Positions 14,482 to 20,794 of a stretch of 20,794 bases of DNA are shown here, in pieces. Source of the DNA: an uncultured Phocaeicola sp. (GTDB taxonomy: Bacteria > Bacteroidota > Bacteroidia > Bacteroidales > Bacteroidaceae); contig CAPAOL010000049.1 of assembly GCA_948579315.1 (NCBI GenBank), positions 1 through 20,794 on the forward strand. The letters run 5' to 3'. Positions within the stretch are counted from its first letter, which is position 1. Every line of letters begins with the position of its first letter. The translations under genes were made by a program, and so were the position numbers. The notes under the pieces were generated by a model. That model worked only from the letters and a program-made list of their open reading frames with translations. It had not been told where the DNA came from and searched no databases.

Positions 14482-15450
14482 ATGATTAAAGCAGGAATTA
14501 TCGGTGGGGCAGGTTATACGGCGGGCGAATTGATTCGTCTGCTGATTAATCACCCTGATGTAGACATAAAGTTTATAAACAGCAGCAGTAACGCCGGCAA
14601 TAAGATTACCGACGTACATGAGGGACTCTATGGTGAAACGGATTTGGTTTTTACCGACGAACTTCCTCTGGATGAGATTGATGTATTGTTCTTCTGTACG
14701 GCTCATGGAGATACAAAGAAGTTTATGGATAGTCACAATGTACCCGAGGATTTGAAAATCATAGACCTCAGTATGGACTACCGTATCAAGAGTGATGACC
14801 ATGACTTCATCTATGGTTTGCCGGAACTGAACCGTCGTGCTATCTGCCATAGCAAGCACGTGGCCAATCCGGGATGTTTTGCCACTTGTATTCAATTGGG
14901 TTTATTGCCGTTAGCCAAACATCTGTTACTGAACGAGGATGTAATGGTAAATGCCATTACCGGAAGTACAGGGGCAGGGGTGAAACCGGGTGCTACCAGC
15001 CATTTCAGCTGGCGTAATAATAATATGAGCATCTATAAACCGTTTTCTCATCAGCATGTTCCCGAAATCAAGCAATCATTGAAACAGTTGCAAAACAGCT
15101 TTAATGCTGAAATAGATTTTATTCCTTACCGGGGTGATTTCCCGCGTGGTATCTTTGCTACTCTGGTAGTCAAATGCAAGGTGGAACTGGAAGAACTGGT
15201 GAAGATGTATCAAGACTATTATGCCGAGGATTCTTTCGTTCATATTGTAGACAAAAATATAGATTTGAAGCAGGTGGTGAACACCAACAAGTGTTTGATT
15301 CATTTGGAGAAGCATGGCGATAAACTGCTGGTTATCTCTTGCATTGACAACTTGTTGAAGGGGGCAAGCGGACAAGCGGTCCATAATATGAATCTCATGT
15401 TCAATCTGGAAGAAACCGTAGGGCTGAGGTTGAAACCGTCTGCTTTTTAA
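14482..15450 (+). CDS. argC: N-acyl-gamma-glutamyl-phosphate reductase
   Basis: A 322-residue NADPH-dependent reductase making N-acylglutamate semialdehyde, the step before the aminotransferase. The Rossmann motif is GIIGGAGYTAGELIRLL (5-21). The catalytic cysteine is Cys132 in ANPGCFATC, followed by TGSTGAGVKPG (160-170) and SHQHVPEI (189-196, with the expected active-site histidine). Length fits the family (about 310-345). Only 5 nt separate it from argG and 13 nt from argD, so the three are surely co-transcribed. In Bacteroides the substrate is probably the N-succinyl rather than the N-acetyl phosphate. That follows from published pathway knowledge, not from any residue I can identify. Confidence 0.95.
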   Translation: MIKAGIIGGAGYTAGELIRLLINHPDVDIKFINSSSNAGNKITDVHEGLYGETDLVFTDELPLDEIDVLFFCTAHGDTKKFMDSHNVPEDLKIIDLSMDYRIKSDDHDFIYGLPELNRRAICHSKHVANPGCFATCIQLGLLPLAKHLLLNEDVMVNAITGSTGAGVKPGATSHFSWRNNNMSIYKPFSHQHVPEIKQSLKQLQNSFNAEIDFIPYRGDFPRGIFATLVVKCKVELEELVKMYQDYYAEDSFVHIVDKNIDLKQVVNTNKCLIHLEKHGDKLLVISCIDNLLKGASGQAVHNMNLMFNLEETVGLRLKPSAF

Positions 15451-15463
15451 TAAAGAAGAGTTT

Positions 15464-16588
15464 ATGAAATTATTTGATGTATATCCTCTTTTTGACATAA
15501 ACATTGTCAAGGGAAAAGGTTGTCATGTATGGGATGATCAAGGTACGGAATACCTTGATTTGTATGGTGGTCATGCGGTTATTTCTATCGGTCACGCACA
15601 TCCGTATTATGTGGAAATGATAAGCAAGCAGGTTGCACAGTTGGGATTTTATTCCAATTCGGTGGTTAACAAGCTACAACAGGAAGTGGCAGACCGTTTA
15701 GGGAAACTTTCGGGTTATGATGATTATCAATTGTTTTTGATAAACAGTGGGGCCGAAGCTAATGAAAATGCGTTGAAACTGGCTTCTTTTTACAATGGTC
15801 GCAAACGTGTGCTTTCTTTTTGCAAAGCATTTCATGGACGTACTTCACTGGCAGTGGAGGTAACCCACAATCCGAAAATTATAGCCCCAATCAATGACAA
15901 TGGGCATGTGACTTATCTGCCTTTGAACGATATAGAAGCAGCTAAAGCGGAATTGGCAAAAGGAGATGTCTGTGCGGTGATTATTGAAGGTATTCAAGGA
16001 GTAGGCGGTATTCAGGTTCCGGAAGTGAAATTCTTGAAAGAACTGAGTAAGGCTTGCGAAGAAGTGGATGCAGTACTTGTTTTGGATGAAATACAATCCG
16101 GCTACGGGCGTAGCGGTAAATTTTTTGCTCACCAACATGCAGGTATCCGTCCCGATATGATTACGGTTGCAAAGGGGATTGGCAATGGCTTTCCGATGGC
16201 TGGTGTCCTGATCAGTCCGAAATTCAAACCCGTATATGGACAATTGGGAACCACTTTTGGTGGTAACCACCTGGCTTGTGCTGCTGCTATCGCGGTGCTG
16301 GATGTTATGAAAGGTGAGAACCTGGTAGAGAATGCTGCCAAGGTAGGTGCTCATCTGCTGAAAGAATTGAAACAATTCCCACAGATTAAAGAGGTGCGTG
16401 GCGAAGGTTTGATGATCGGTATGGAATTTGACGAACCGATTAAGGAACTGCGTCAGCGTCTGCTGTTCGAACAGAAAGTATTTACCGGAGTCAGTGGTAC
16501 GAATGTAATCCGTCTGCTCCCGCCTTTGTGTCTGACTATGGCTGAGGCTGATGAATTTATTGGACGCTTTCGTAAAGTGTTGGTATAA
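15464..16588 (+). CDS. argD: N-acylornithine aminotransferase
   Basis: A 374-residue class III PLP aminotransferase that exchanges the amino group between N-acylornithine and N-acylglutamate semialdehyde. The cofactor lysine is Lys237 in TVAKGIGNGFPMAG. Asp208 in VLDEIQSGYGRSG contacts the pyridine nitrogen, and SGAEANENALKLA (95-107) and FHGRT (123-127) are standard family segments. It is shorter than E. coli ArgD (406) but similar to many other bacterial ArgD proteins. As last gene of the arginine run it is followed by a terminator 44 nt downstream. The biological substrate in Bacteroides is likely N-succinylornithine. Related enzymes use ornithine itself, which would feed the next gene, proC, but the argC neighbour favours the biosynthetic role. 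Confidence 0.93.
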   Translation: MKLFDVYPLFDINIVKGKGCHVWDDQGTEYLDLYGGHAVISIGHAHPYYVEMISKQVAQLGFYSNSVVNKLQQEVADRLGKLSGYDDYQLFLINSGAEANENALKLASFYNGRKRVLSFCKAFHGRTSLAVEVTHNPKIIAPINDNGHVTYLPLNDIEAAKAELAKGDVCAVIIEGIQGVGGIQVPEVKFLKELSKACEEVDAVLVLDEIQSGYGRSGKFFAHQHAGIRPDMITVAKGIGNGFPMAGVLISPKFKPVYGQLGTTFGGNHLACAAAIAVLDVMKGENLVENAAKVGAHLLKELKQFPQIKEVRGEGLMIGMEFDEPIKELRQRLLFEQKVFTGVSGTNVIRLLPPLCLTMAEADEFIGRFRKVLV

Positions 16589-16632
16589 GCTGGAGATTCA
16601 AGAGGGATAATAATCAGCGAAAGAAAATAAGG

Positions 16633-16671
16633 TCTCGTCAGGAAACATTTCGGTTCCGGCGAGACTTTTTG
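16633..16671 (+). terminator. Intrinsic terminator after argD
   Basis: A stem with one bulge (arms 16633-16645 and 16655-16666, 9-nt loop) runs directly into TTTTT at 16667-16671. The base is the perfect GTCTCG/CGAGAC pairing. It ends the argR-argD transcript and separates it from proC. Confidence 0.8.
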
Positions 16672-16737
16672 ATTTCATCTTCTTCAAAGTAATTTTATTT
16701 TTAGCTTTTCATAATACGTTCTTCTCCTTTTTTCCCT

Positions 16738-16745
16738 TATCTTTG
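16738..16745 (+). promoter_or_regulatory. Bacteroides-type -7 box for proC
   Basis: TATCTTTG matches TAnnTTTG and ends 26 nt before the proC ATG, downstream of the argD terminator. This indicates that proC is transcribed separately from the arginine operon. Confidence 0.55.
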
Positions 16746-16771
16746 TAGCTATAGACTTAATCTTTAATAAT

Positions 16772-17545
16772 ATGAAAGTAGCAATTATTGGTGCGGGAAA
16801 TATGGGAGGGGCCATTGCTCGCGGCCTTGCCCAAGGCACTATCATTCCAGCGAGTGATGTAACAGTAGCCGATCCGTTCAGCGGAAGTCTGGAAACTCTA
16901 CAGGCGGATTATCCGGAGATTAATGTGACAACGGAAAATCCGAAAGCGATAAAGGATGCCGATATCGTTATTCTGGCTGTAAAGCCGTGGTTAATAGACC
17001 AAGTGTTGAGTGTGGTTCATTTGACTCCACGGCAAGTATTGGTTTCTATTGCAGGTGGTGTAACTTTCGAACAGCTGGTAAAGAGTGTAGGTCCGGAACA
17101 GACCATATTCCGTTTGATTCCCAATACTGCTATTTCTCAGTTGGAAAGTATGACTTTGATATCCAGTCGTAACGCCAGTAAGGAACAGGAACAACTGATG
17201 CTGGATATCTTTAATGAATTAGGATTGGCTATGCTTATTCCTGAAAGTCAGATGGCTGCTACTACGGCTTTGACTTCATGTGGTATCGCATATGTCTTGA
17301 AATATATTCAGGCAGCTATGCAGGCAGGTATTGAATTGGGGATTTATCCGAAAGATGCACAGAAAATGGTTGCCCAGTCTGTGAAAGGAGCCGCTTCCTT
17401 GATATTGAATAATGATACTCATCCCAGTGTGGAAATAGATAAGGTGTGTACGCCCGGTGGTATGACTATCAAGGGTATTAATGAATTGGATCACGAAGGG
17501 TTTGACTCAGCGATCATTAAAGCAATGAAGGCTTGTCTGAAATAG
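16772..17545 (+). CDS. proC: Pyrroline-5-carboxylate reductase
   Basis: A 257-residue cytoplasmic enzyme reducing 1-pyrroline-5-carboxylate to proline with NAD(P)H. The N-terminal Rossmann motif is IIGAGNMGGAIARG (5-18), with AVKPW at 69-73. The family signature near the end is VCTPGGMTIKGINELD (225-240), preceded by the helical dimer region (about 160-215). Length is slightly below E. coli ProC (269). It follows the arginine genes but is isolated from them by a terminator and its own promoter box, and has its own terminator. The placement may reflect shared glutamate-semialdehyde chemistry between proline and arginine metabolism rather than co-regulation. Confidence 0.95.
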   Translation: MKVAIIGAGNMGGAIARGLAQGTIIPASDVTVADPFSGSLETLQADYPEINVTTENPKAIKDADIVILAVKPWLIDQVLSVVHLTPRQVLVSIAGGVTFEQLVKSVGPEQTIFRLIPNTAISQLESMTLISSRNASKEQEQLMLDIFNELGLAMLIPESQMAATTALTSCGIAYVLKYIQAAMQAGIELGIYPKDAQKMVAQSVKGAASLILNNDTHPSVEIDKVCTPGGMTIKGINELDHEGFDSAIIKAMKACLK

Positions 17546-17564
17546 AAACAACCTCATGGAAATG

Positions 17565-17614
17565 ACGTGGATAACACGGTTCTCGTTTTTGTGTATTGTG
17601 TTATCTACGTTTTT
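17565..17614 (+). terminator. Intrinsic terminator after proC
   Basis: A 13-bp stem with one G-T wobble (arms 17565-17577 and 17598-17610, 20-nt loop) begins 19 nt after the proC stop and ends in TTTTT at 17610-17614. The long loop is unusual but the stem and T-run are convincing. Confidence 0.72.
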
Positions 17615-17685
17615 ATAGAAGGTACTTTTGCAGGTTTAGTATAAAAATATGTTCACTTTTTTGTTTCCGATTTCATATTTCATGT

Positions 17686-17711
17686 TATCTTTGCTATACA
17701 AGATCAGATCT
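17686..17711 (+). promoter_or_regulatory. Promoter of the second AraC-family gene, with a small palindrome
   Basis: TATCTTTG at 17686-17693 matches TAnnTTTG, with a TTTG at 17660-17663 as possible -33 element (22-nt spacer). Just downstream, around the expected transcription start, AGATC-A-GATCT (17701-17711) is a perfect 11-bp palindrome and could be an autoregulatory operator. The ATG follows at 17728. Confidence 0.5.
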
Positions 17712-17727
17712 AATGTGAAAGAGAAAT

Positions 17728-18618
17728 ATGATAAACACAGAATTGTTCAAAGAAGTGTCACCTTTGTCTGCCAAGGATTGCTTTATTTTGATAGAGCGTC
17801 AGAAATCGAATTTTAATTTTCCTATACATATACATCCCGAATATGAACTGAACTATATTGAGAATGCAAAAGGCGCACAACGCATTGTGGGAGACTCCAT
17901 AGAAGAAATAGAAGAAGAGGAACTGGTGCTGGTCACCAATCCTCAATTGGAACATGCTTGGAGGGATTATAACAACAAGCCGCAGAATATCCATGAAATA
18001 ACCATTCAGTTTCATTCCGATCTGCTTTCCGACCAGATTCTGAACAGGAACCAGATGATCAGCATTCGGGAACTTTTCCACCGTGCCCGTAAAGGAATCG
18101 TGTTCAGCAGGGAGACTATCGCGAAAGTCCGTCCGTTGTTGAAAACGCTGTCTTGTGAGAACGATAGTTTCTATTCCTTGATAAAACTGCTTGTTATTCT
18201 TCATGAATTATCATTGGACAAAGGGATGCGTGAGCTGTCAACCGGGCAGTTTGCCATTAACTCTGTTTCCAAAGAGCATACTAACGAGAAGTTGAACAAG
18301 GTGCTGGATTATGTTCATTTTCATTTTTCGGAAGTGATCCGTCTTGCAGATGTGGCTAAAATGGTAAATATGAGCGAGGCCTCATTCTGTCGTTTTATCA
18401 AACAGCATACTTCCAAAAGTTTTATCGATTTCCTTACTGATATCCGCTTGGGGGCCGCTTCACGTGCTTTGGTTGATTCTTCCTTGTCAATAGCTGAAAT
18501 AGGATATGATTGTGGCTTTAATAATCTATCCAATTTCAACCGTATCTTTAAAAAGAAAAAAGGAGTGACTCCTAAAGAGTTCCGTGATAATTATCGTAAG
18601 AACAAGACTATCATTTGA
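17728..18618 (+). CDS. AraC-family transcriptional regulator
   Basis: A 296-residue regulator with an N-terminal cupin sensor domain and a C-terminal AraC DNA-binding domain. The cupin shows PIHIHPEYELNYI (32-44), the H-x-H-(x)n-E pattern of sugar- or metal-binding cupins, and a glutamate-rich strand DSIEEIEEEELVLV (56-69). The DNA-binding half has two helix-turn-helices, near 205-225 (LADVAKMVNMSEASFCRFIKQ) and 253-275 (SIAEIGYDCGFNNLSNFNRIF), and ends with the family's GVTPKEFR. Inducer and targets are unknown. The nearest downstream gene in the same direction is the GH30 enzyme 332 nt away, a plausible but unproven target. No terminator follows clearly. Confidence 0.9.
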   Translation: MINTELFKEVSPLSAKDCFILIERQKSNFNFPIHIHPEYELNYIENAKGAQRIVGDSIEEIEEEELVLVTNPQLEHAWRDYNNKPQNIHEITIQFHSDLLSDQILNRNQMISIRELFHRARKGIVFSRETIAKVRPLLKTLSCENDSFYSLIKLLVILHELSLDKGMRELSTGQFAINSVSKEHTNEKLNKVLDYVHFHFSEVIRLADVAKMVNMSEASFCRFIKQHTSKSFIDFLTDIRLGAASRALVDSSLSIAEIGYDCGFNNLSNFNRIFKKKKGVTPKEFRDNYRKNKTII

Positions 18619-18950
18619 AAGGTTCGGCCGGAACTTTCTCATGGACTTGTCTGATTTTGACAGCACTAAAAGAAAGCGGATTTTTTGGAAATTCGGGGAT
18701 GTTGTAGGATTTGAATGCCTGGGAATAATGTTCCGTGTCTTTTTGCGGTACTACGAACGGCTTGTAAGTTTTTTCTTCTTTATTCGGATAGCCAGAACAA
18801 GGCTTCTCATATTGACGGTCTCTATTTTGATAAAATATCATAAGTATATGTTCGGATAGTATTGGTTTGTCTGTCGGTAAATTTCCATCTTTGCCTTTGG
18901 GTTACAACCTGGTAAAACTTTGAATACTAACCTTAAAAAAGACAAGTGTC
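18619..18950. other. 332-nt gap between the AraC-family gene and the GH30 gene
   Basis: I assign no firm gene here. On the minus strand one frame is open from about 18901 to its stop at 18611, overlapping the end of the AraC-family gene by 8 nt. Its only ATG, at 18841, gives 76 residues ending in a lysine- and proline-rich sequence (IPEFPKNPLSF, VPAEPFK). The residues look protein-like, but I recognise no family and see no promoter for it, so it could be a remnant. The right end holds the GH30 promoter. A weak palindrome overlaps the AraC-family stop without a T-run. Confidence 0.4.
18862..18893 (+). promoter_or_regulatory. Candidate promoter of the GH30 gene
   Basis: CATCTTTG at 18886-18893 matches TAnnTTTG except for the first base. 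TTGG at 18862-18865 lies 20 nt upstream, and TTTG at 18866-18869 is an alternative -33. The predicted leader before the ATG is about 50 nt. Confidence 0.4.
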
Positions 18951-20465
18951 ATGAAAAAGCTATCTTACCTTTTTGCCGTGGCGGCTTCCGCCGCTTGCCT
19001 CTGTGCCTGTACCGATGTTACCGATGTTCTTCCGGCAGAACAAATCCCGGCCGATGCACGTAGTACCTTGGGGGCCGACGTAGTTCTTCAGTGGAACAAC
19101 GAAGAACAAACCATCGATGGTTTTGGTGTGGCGCAGGCCGGCTGGTCCGACTATCTTTATGCCCACCGCAAGCGTCAGGAGATCATGGATGTGATGTTCG
19201 GACAGGACGGGCTTCGCCTCAGTATCCTCAGGGGCGAGGTATTCCCCCATTACGATGAAACCACGTTTAATATGGACGAGGATATCAATCTGTCTTTGGA
19301 TGATCCTTTTTTCGATATTGATTTCAACCGTGATGAGAATCGTGTTGCCGAAGGCATCGCACAGCGCAACGGACAGTTGTGGATTATGAAAAAAGCGAAG
19401 CAGGAATACGGTGTGGACAAACTCATCTTTTCCGTTTGGTCTGCTCCGGCTTATATGAAAAGCAACGGCAGTACCTCGCAAGGTTTTTTGAAACGCGGCA
19501 GCTACCAGGCCTTTGCCGACTATCTTTCCAATTTCTGTGATGCCTACACAGCGGCAGGTCTGCCTGTCTATGCCATCTCTCCGGCCAACGAGCCCGAGTA
19601 TGCGGCAAGCTGGAACTCATGCCTCTGGCTTCCCGGTACCACTACGCTGGGACCGTTCATTGTGAATAACTTAGGTCCCAAGTTGCGACAGACCCATCCC
19701 GAAACCCGGATTATCTTTGGCGAGAATGCCCAGTGGCCTGCCATTCTGGGCTTTATCATGGGCAGTAAAAATTATGTGCGCGATATTCTGAACCTGAATC
19801 CTAAAATCACCAACTTTCCCGTCATTGCCGCCGGACACGGCTATGTGGATCCTGTGACTGGGAAAGATCCTGCCATTGAACCGTTCAGCAAAGCCGAATC
19901 GAAGGGAATTCCCGTGTGGCTGACCGAAATCAGCGATCCTACGGAAAGTTATGATGCTACCATGACCAGTGGCTTGAAATGGGCGAAGAAGTTCCATCGT
20001 TTCTTGTGTGAGGCCAATACCGGCGCTATTGTGTGGTGGGCAGGTGCTATACCGGATGGCGGAACCACCGAGGGGCTGATTAACATTGAAAAGAACCGCG
20101 TGGACTATGAAGTGACCAAGCGTTGCGAGGTGTTCGGCAACTTCTCCCGTTACATCCCTGTAGGAAGCAAGCGCATCTCGGCGCAATATGATTTCGAACA
20201 AGGCTATATGGTGTCTGGCTATAAATATGGTGACAACGGTTACACGGTTGTAGCCATCAACCCTGCGGATCATGAAGTAGTTATTTCGTTGGCTCTTGAA
20301 AGCGCTCAGGTTTCCGGTGCTTTGCAAGGCTATGTCACCGATGACACCCGTAAATGGGAGCCGGTGGAAGCTGTTCAACCTGCCGATGGTGTCTATACCC
20401 TGACCTTGCCGGCCCGTAGCGTGGTTTCCTATACCGGAACTGTGTTGAGTAGTTCGTCTTTGTAA
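18951..20465 (+). CDS. GH30-type glycoside hydrolase lipoprotein
   Basis: A 504-residue clan-A retaining glycosidase resembling family 30. A lipoprotein signal (LCAC, lipidated Cys20) predicts attachment to the outer membrane or cell surface. The catalytic barrel spans about 45-390: the acid/base is Glu214 in ISPANEPEY and the nucleophile is Glu326 in VWLTEISDP. FSVWSAPAYMKSNGS (160-174) matches the substrate-cleft loop seen in GH30 enzymes. Residues about 400-500 form the expected side beta-sandwich. The subfamily, and so the substrate (xylan, beta-1,6-glucan or beta-1,6-galactan among known possibilities), cannot be settled here. There is no SusC/SusD pair nearby. The gene is visibly richer in G and C, with many GCC, ATC and TAC codons, than the arginine genes, suggesting transfer or strong codon selection. 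Confidence 0.82.
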   Translation: MKKLSYLFAVAASAACLCACTDVTDVLPAEQIPADARSTLGADVVLQWNNEEQTIDGFGVAQAGWSDYLYAHRKRQEIMDVMFGQDGLRLSILRGEVFPHYDETTFNMDEDINLSLDDPFFDIDFNRDENRVAEGIAQRNGQLWIMKKAKQEYGVDKLIFSVWSAPAYMKSNGSTSQGFLKRGSYQAFADYLSNFCDAYTAAGLPVYAISPANEPEYAASWNSCLWLPGTTTLGPFIVNNLGPKLRQTHPETRIIFGENAQWPAILGFIMGSKNYVRDILNLNPKITNFPVIAAGHGYVDPVTGKDPAIEPFSKAESKGIPVWLTEISDPTESYDATMTSGLKWAKKFHRFLCEANTGAIVWWAGAIPDGGTTEGLINIEKNRVDYEVTKRCEVFGNFSRYIPVGSKRISAQYDFEQGYMVSGYKYGDNGYTVVAINPADHEVVISLALESAQVSGALQGYVTDDTRKWEPVEAVQPADGVYTLTLPARSVVSYTGTVLSSSSL

Positions 20466-20794
20466 CGTTGGTTCTGTTTTTATTTCTACGCTGCAATAGT
20501 TTTTTGTTCCGTCATTGTATTGCGCTGATAAACAGTAATATGCGGTGACGGAATTTCCTGTATCCCCACGAAGTGCTTTTTCGTTTTTTCCTTGCAGAAG
20601 CCGGTTCGTCGGATATCGGTTTCCATGTCGGGTACGTAATCTTGATATATGTATGGCAGTATCCGTGCAAGGGGATGGGAGTTTCCATGCAAGAAGACTG
20701 CATCATTTGTTGCACCACTCGGCTGAACGTGCCTTTTCACTGTAAGCATTCGGCCTCGTGCGTGTTTCTCTCCAAGTTATAATAAAGTCAAAAG
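20466..20794. other. 329-nt tail after the GH30 gene
   Basis: Nothing here can be assigned confidently. An 8-bp inverted repeat (TTCCGTCA at 20507-20514, TGACGGAA at 20546-20553, 31-nt loop) lies 40 nt after the GH30 stop, but no T-run follows the stem, so termination is doubtful. Short frames exist on both strands: minus 20486-20749 (87 residues, with CKEKTKKHFVGIQEIPSP), and plus 20545-20745 and 20573-20782. They overlap each other, none has a recognised domain, and at most one could be real. Confidence 0.35.

Noticed and set aside
15845..16375. 176-codon minus-strand open frame
   Set aside because: It is an antisense shadow of argD, whose PLP-binding motifs confirm the plus-strand frame.
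19671..20378. 235-codon minus-strand open frame
   Set aside because: The frame is long because the GH30 gene is GC-rich. It is entirely antisense to the catalytic domain and I recognise nothing in it.

Overview
The window looks like chromosomal DNA of a gut Bacteroidales, most likely Bacteroides or Phocaeicola. The evidence is gene content (rhamnose operon beside an argR-argG-argC-argD cluster, signal-peptide GH2 and GH30 glycosidases, a DUF4251 protein), short AT-rich leaders without strong Shine-Dalgarno sequences, and repeated upstream copies of TAnnTTTG, the -7 element of Bacteroides promoters. Genus and species are inference. No rRNA, tRNA, CRISPR array, transposase or phage gene is visible.

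Layout. (1) 104-3261, minus: a secreted GH2 beta-galactosidase ending at a perfect 19-bp hairpin terminator. (2) 3377-4234, plus: a six-helix voltage-gated-type potassium channel with a C-terminal zinc ribbon. (3) 4260-6186, minus: an AraC-family regulator (probable RhaR) followed by an overlapping or closely spaced lytic transglycosylase lipoprotein. (4) 6317-6814, minus: a small exported DUF4251 protein. (5) 7023-11804, minus: the L-rhamnose operon rhaB-rhaA-rhaT-rhaD, covering uptake, isomerisation, phosphorylation and aldol cleavage to DHAP and L-lactaldehyde. No lactaldehyde reductase is present. (6) 11805-12110: a divergent control region between rhaB and argR. (7) 12111-16588, plus: argR, a GNAT acyltransferase, argG, argC, argD, closed by a terminator. 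(8) 16772-17545, plus: proC with its own promoter box and terminator. (9) 17728-18618, plus: a second AraC-family regulator. (10) 18951-20465, plus: a GH30 lipoprotein glycosidase of visibly higher GC, followed by an unassigned tail.

How the genes work together. Rhamnose enters through RhaT and is processed by RhaA, RhaB and RhaD, probably under the AraC-family regulator at 5266-6186. The arginine block holds part of the pathway: the repressor, a candidate first-step glutamate N-acyltransferase, ArgC, ArgD and ArgG. The kinase, transcarbamylase, deacylase and ArgH must lie elsewhere. Because Bacteroides fragilis is known to use N-succinyl rather than N-acetyl intermediates, the GNAT gene is a good candidate for glutamate N-succinyltransferase. 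I consider it the most interesting gene here.

Regulatory detail: nine TAnnTTTG-like boxes sit 23-68 nt before start codons. The argR promoter contains three ATATTC repeats at 20- and 10-bp steps plus a 14-bp palindrome, a plausible ArgR autoregulatory operator. The GNAT/argG and rhaA/rhaT gaps hold inverted repeats that are not simple terminators.
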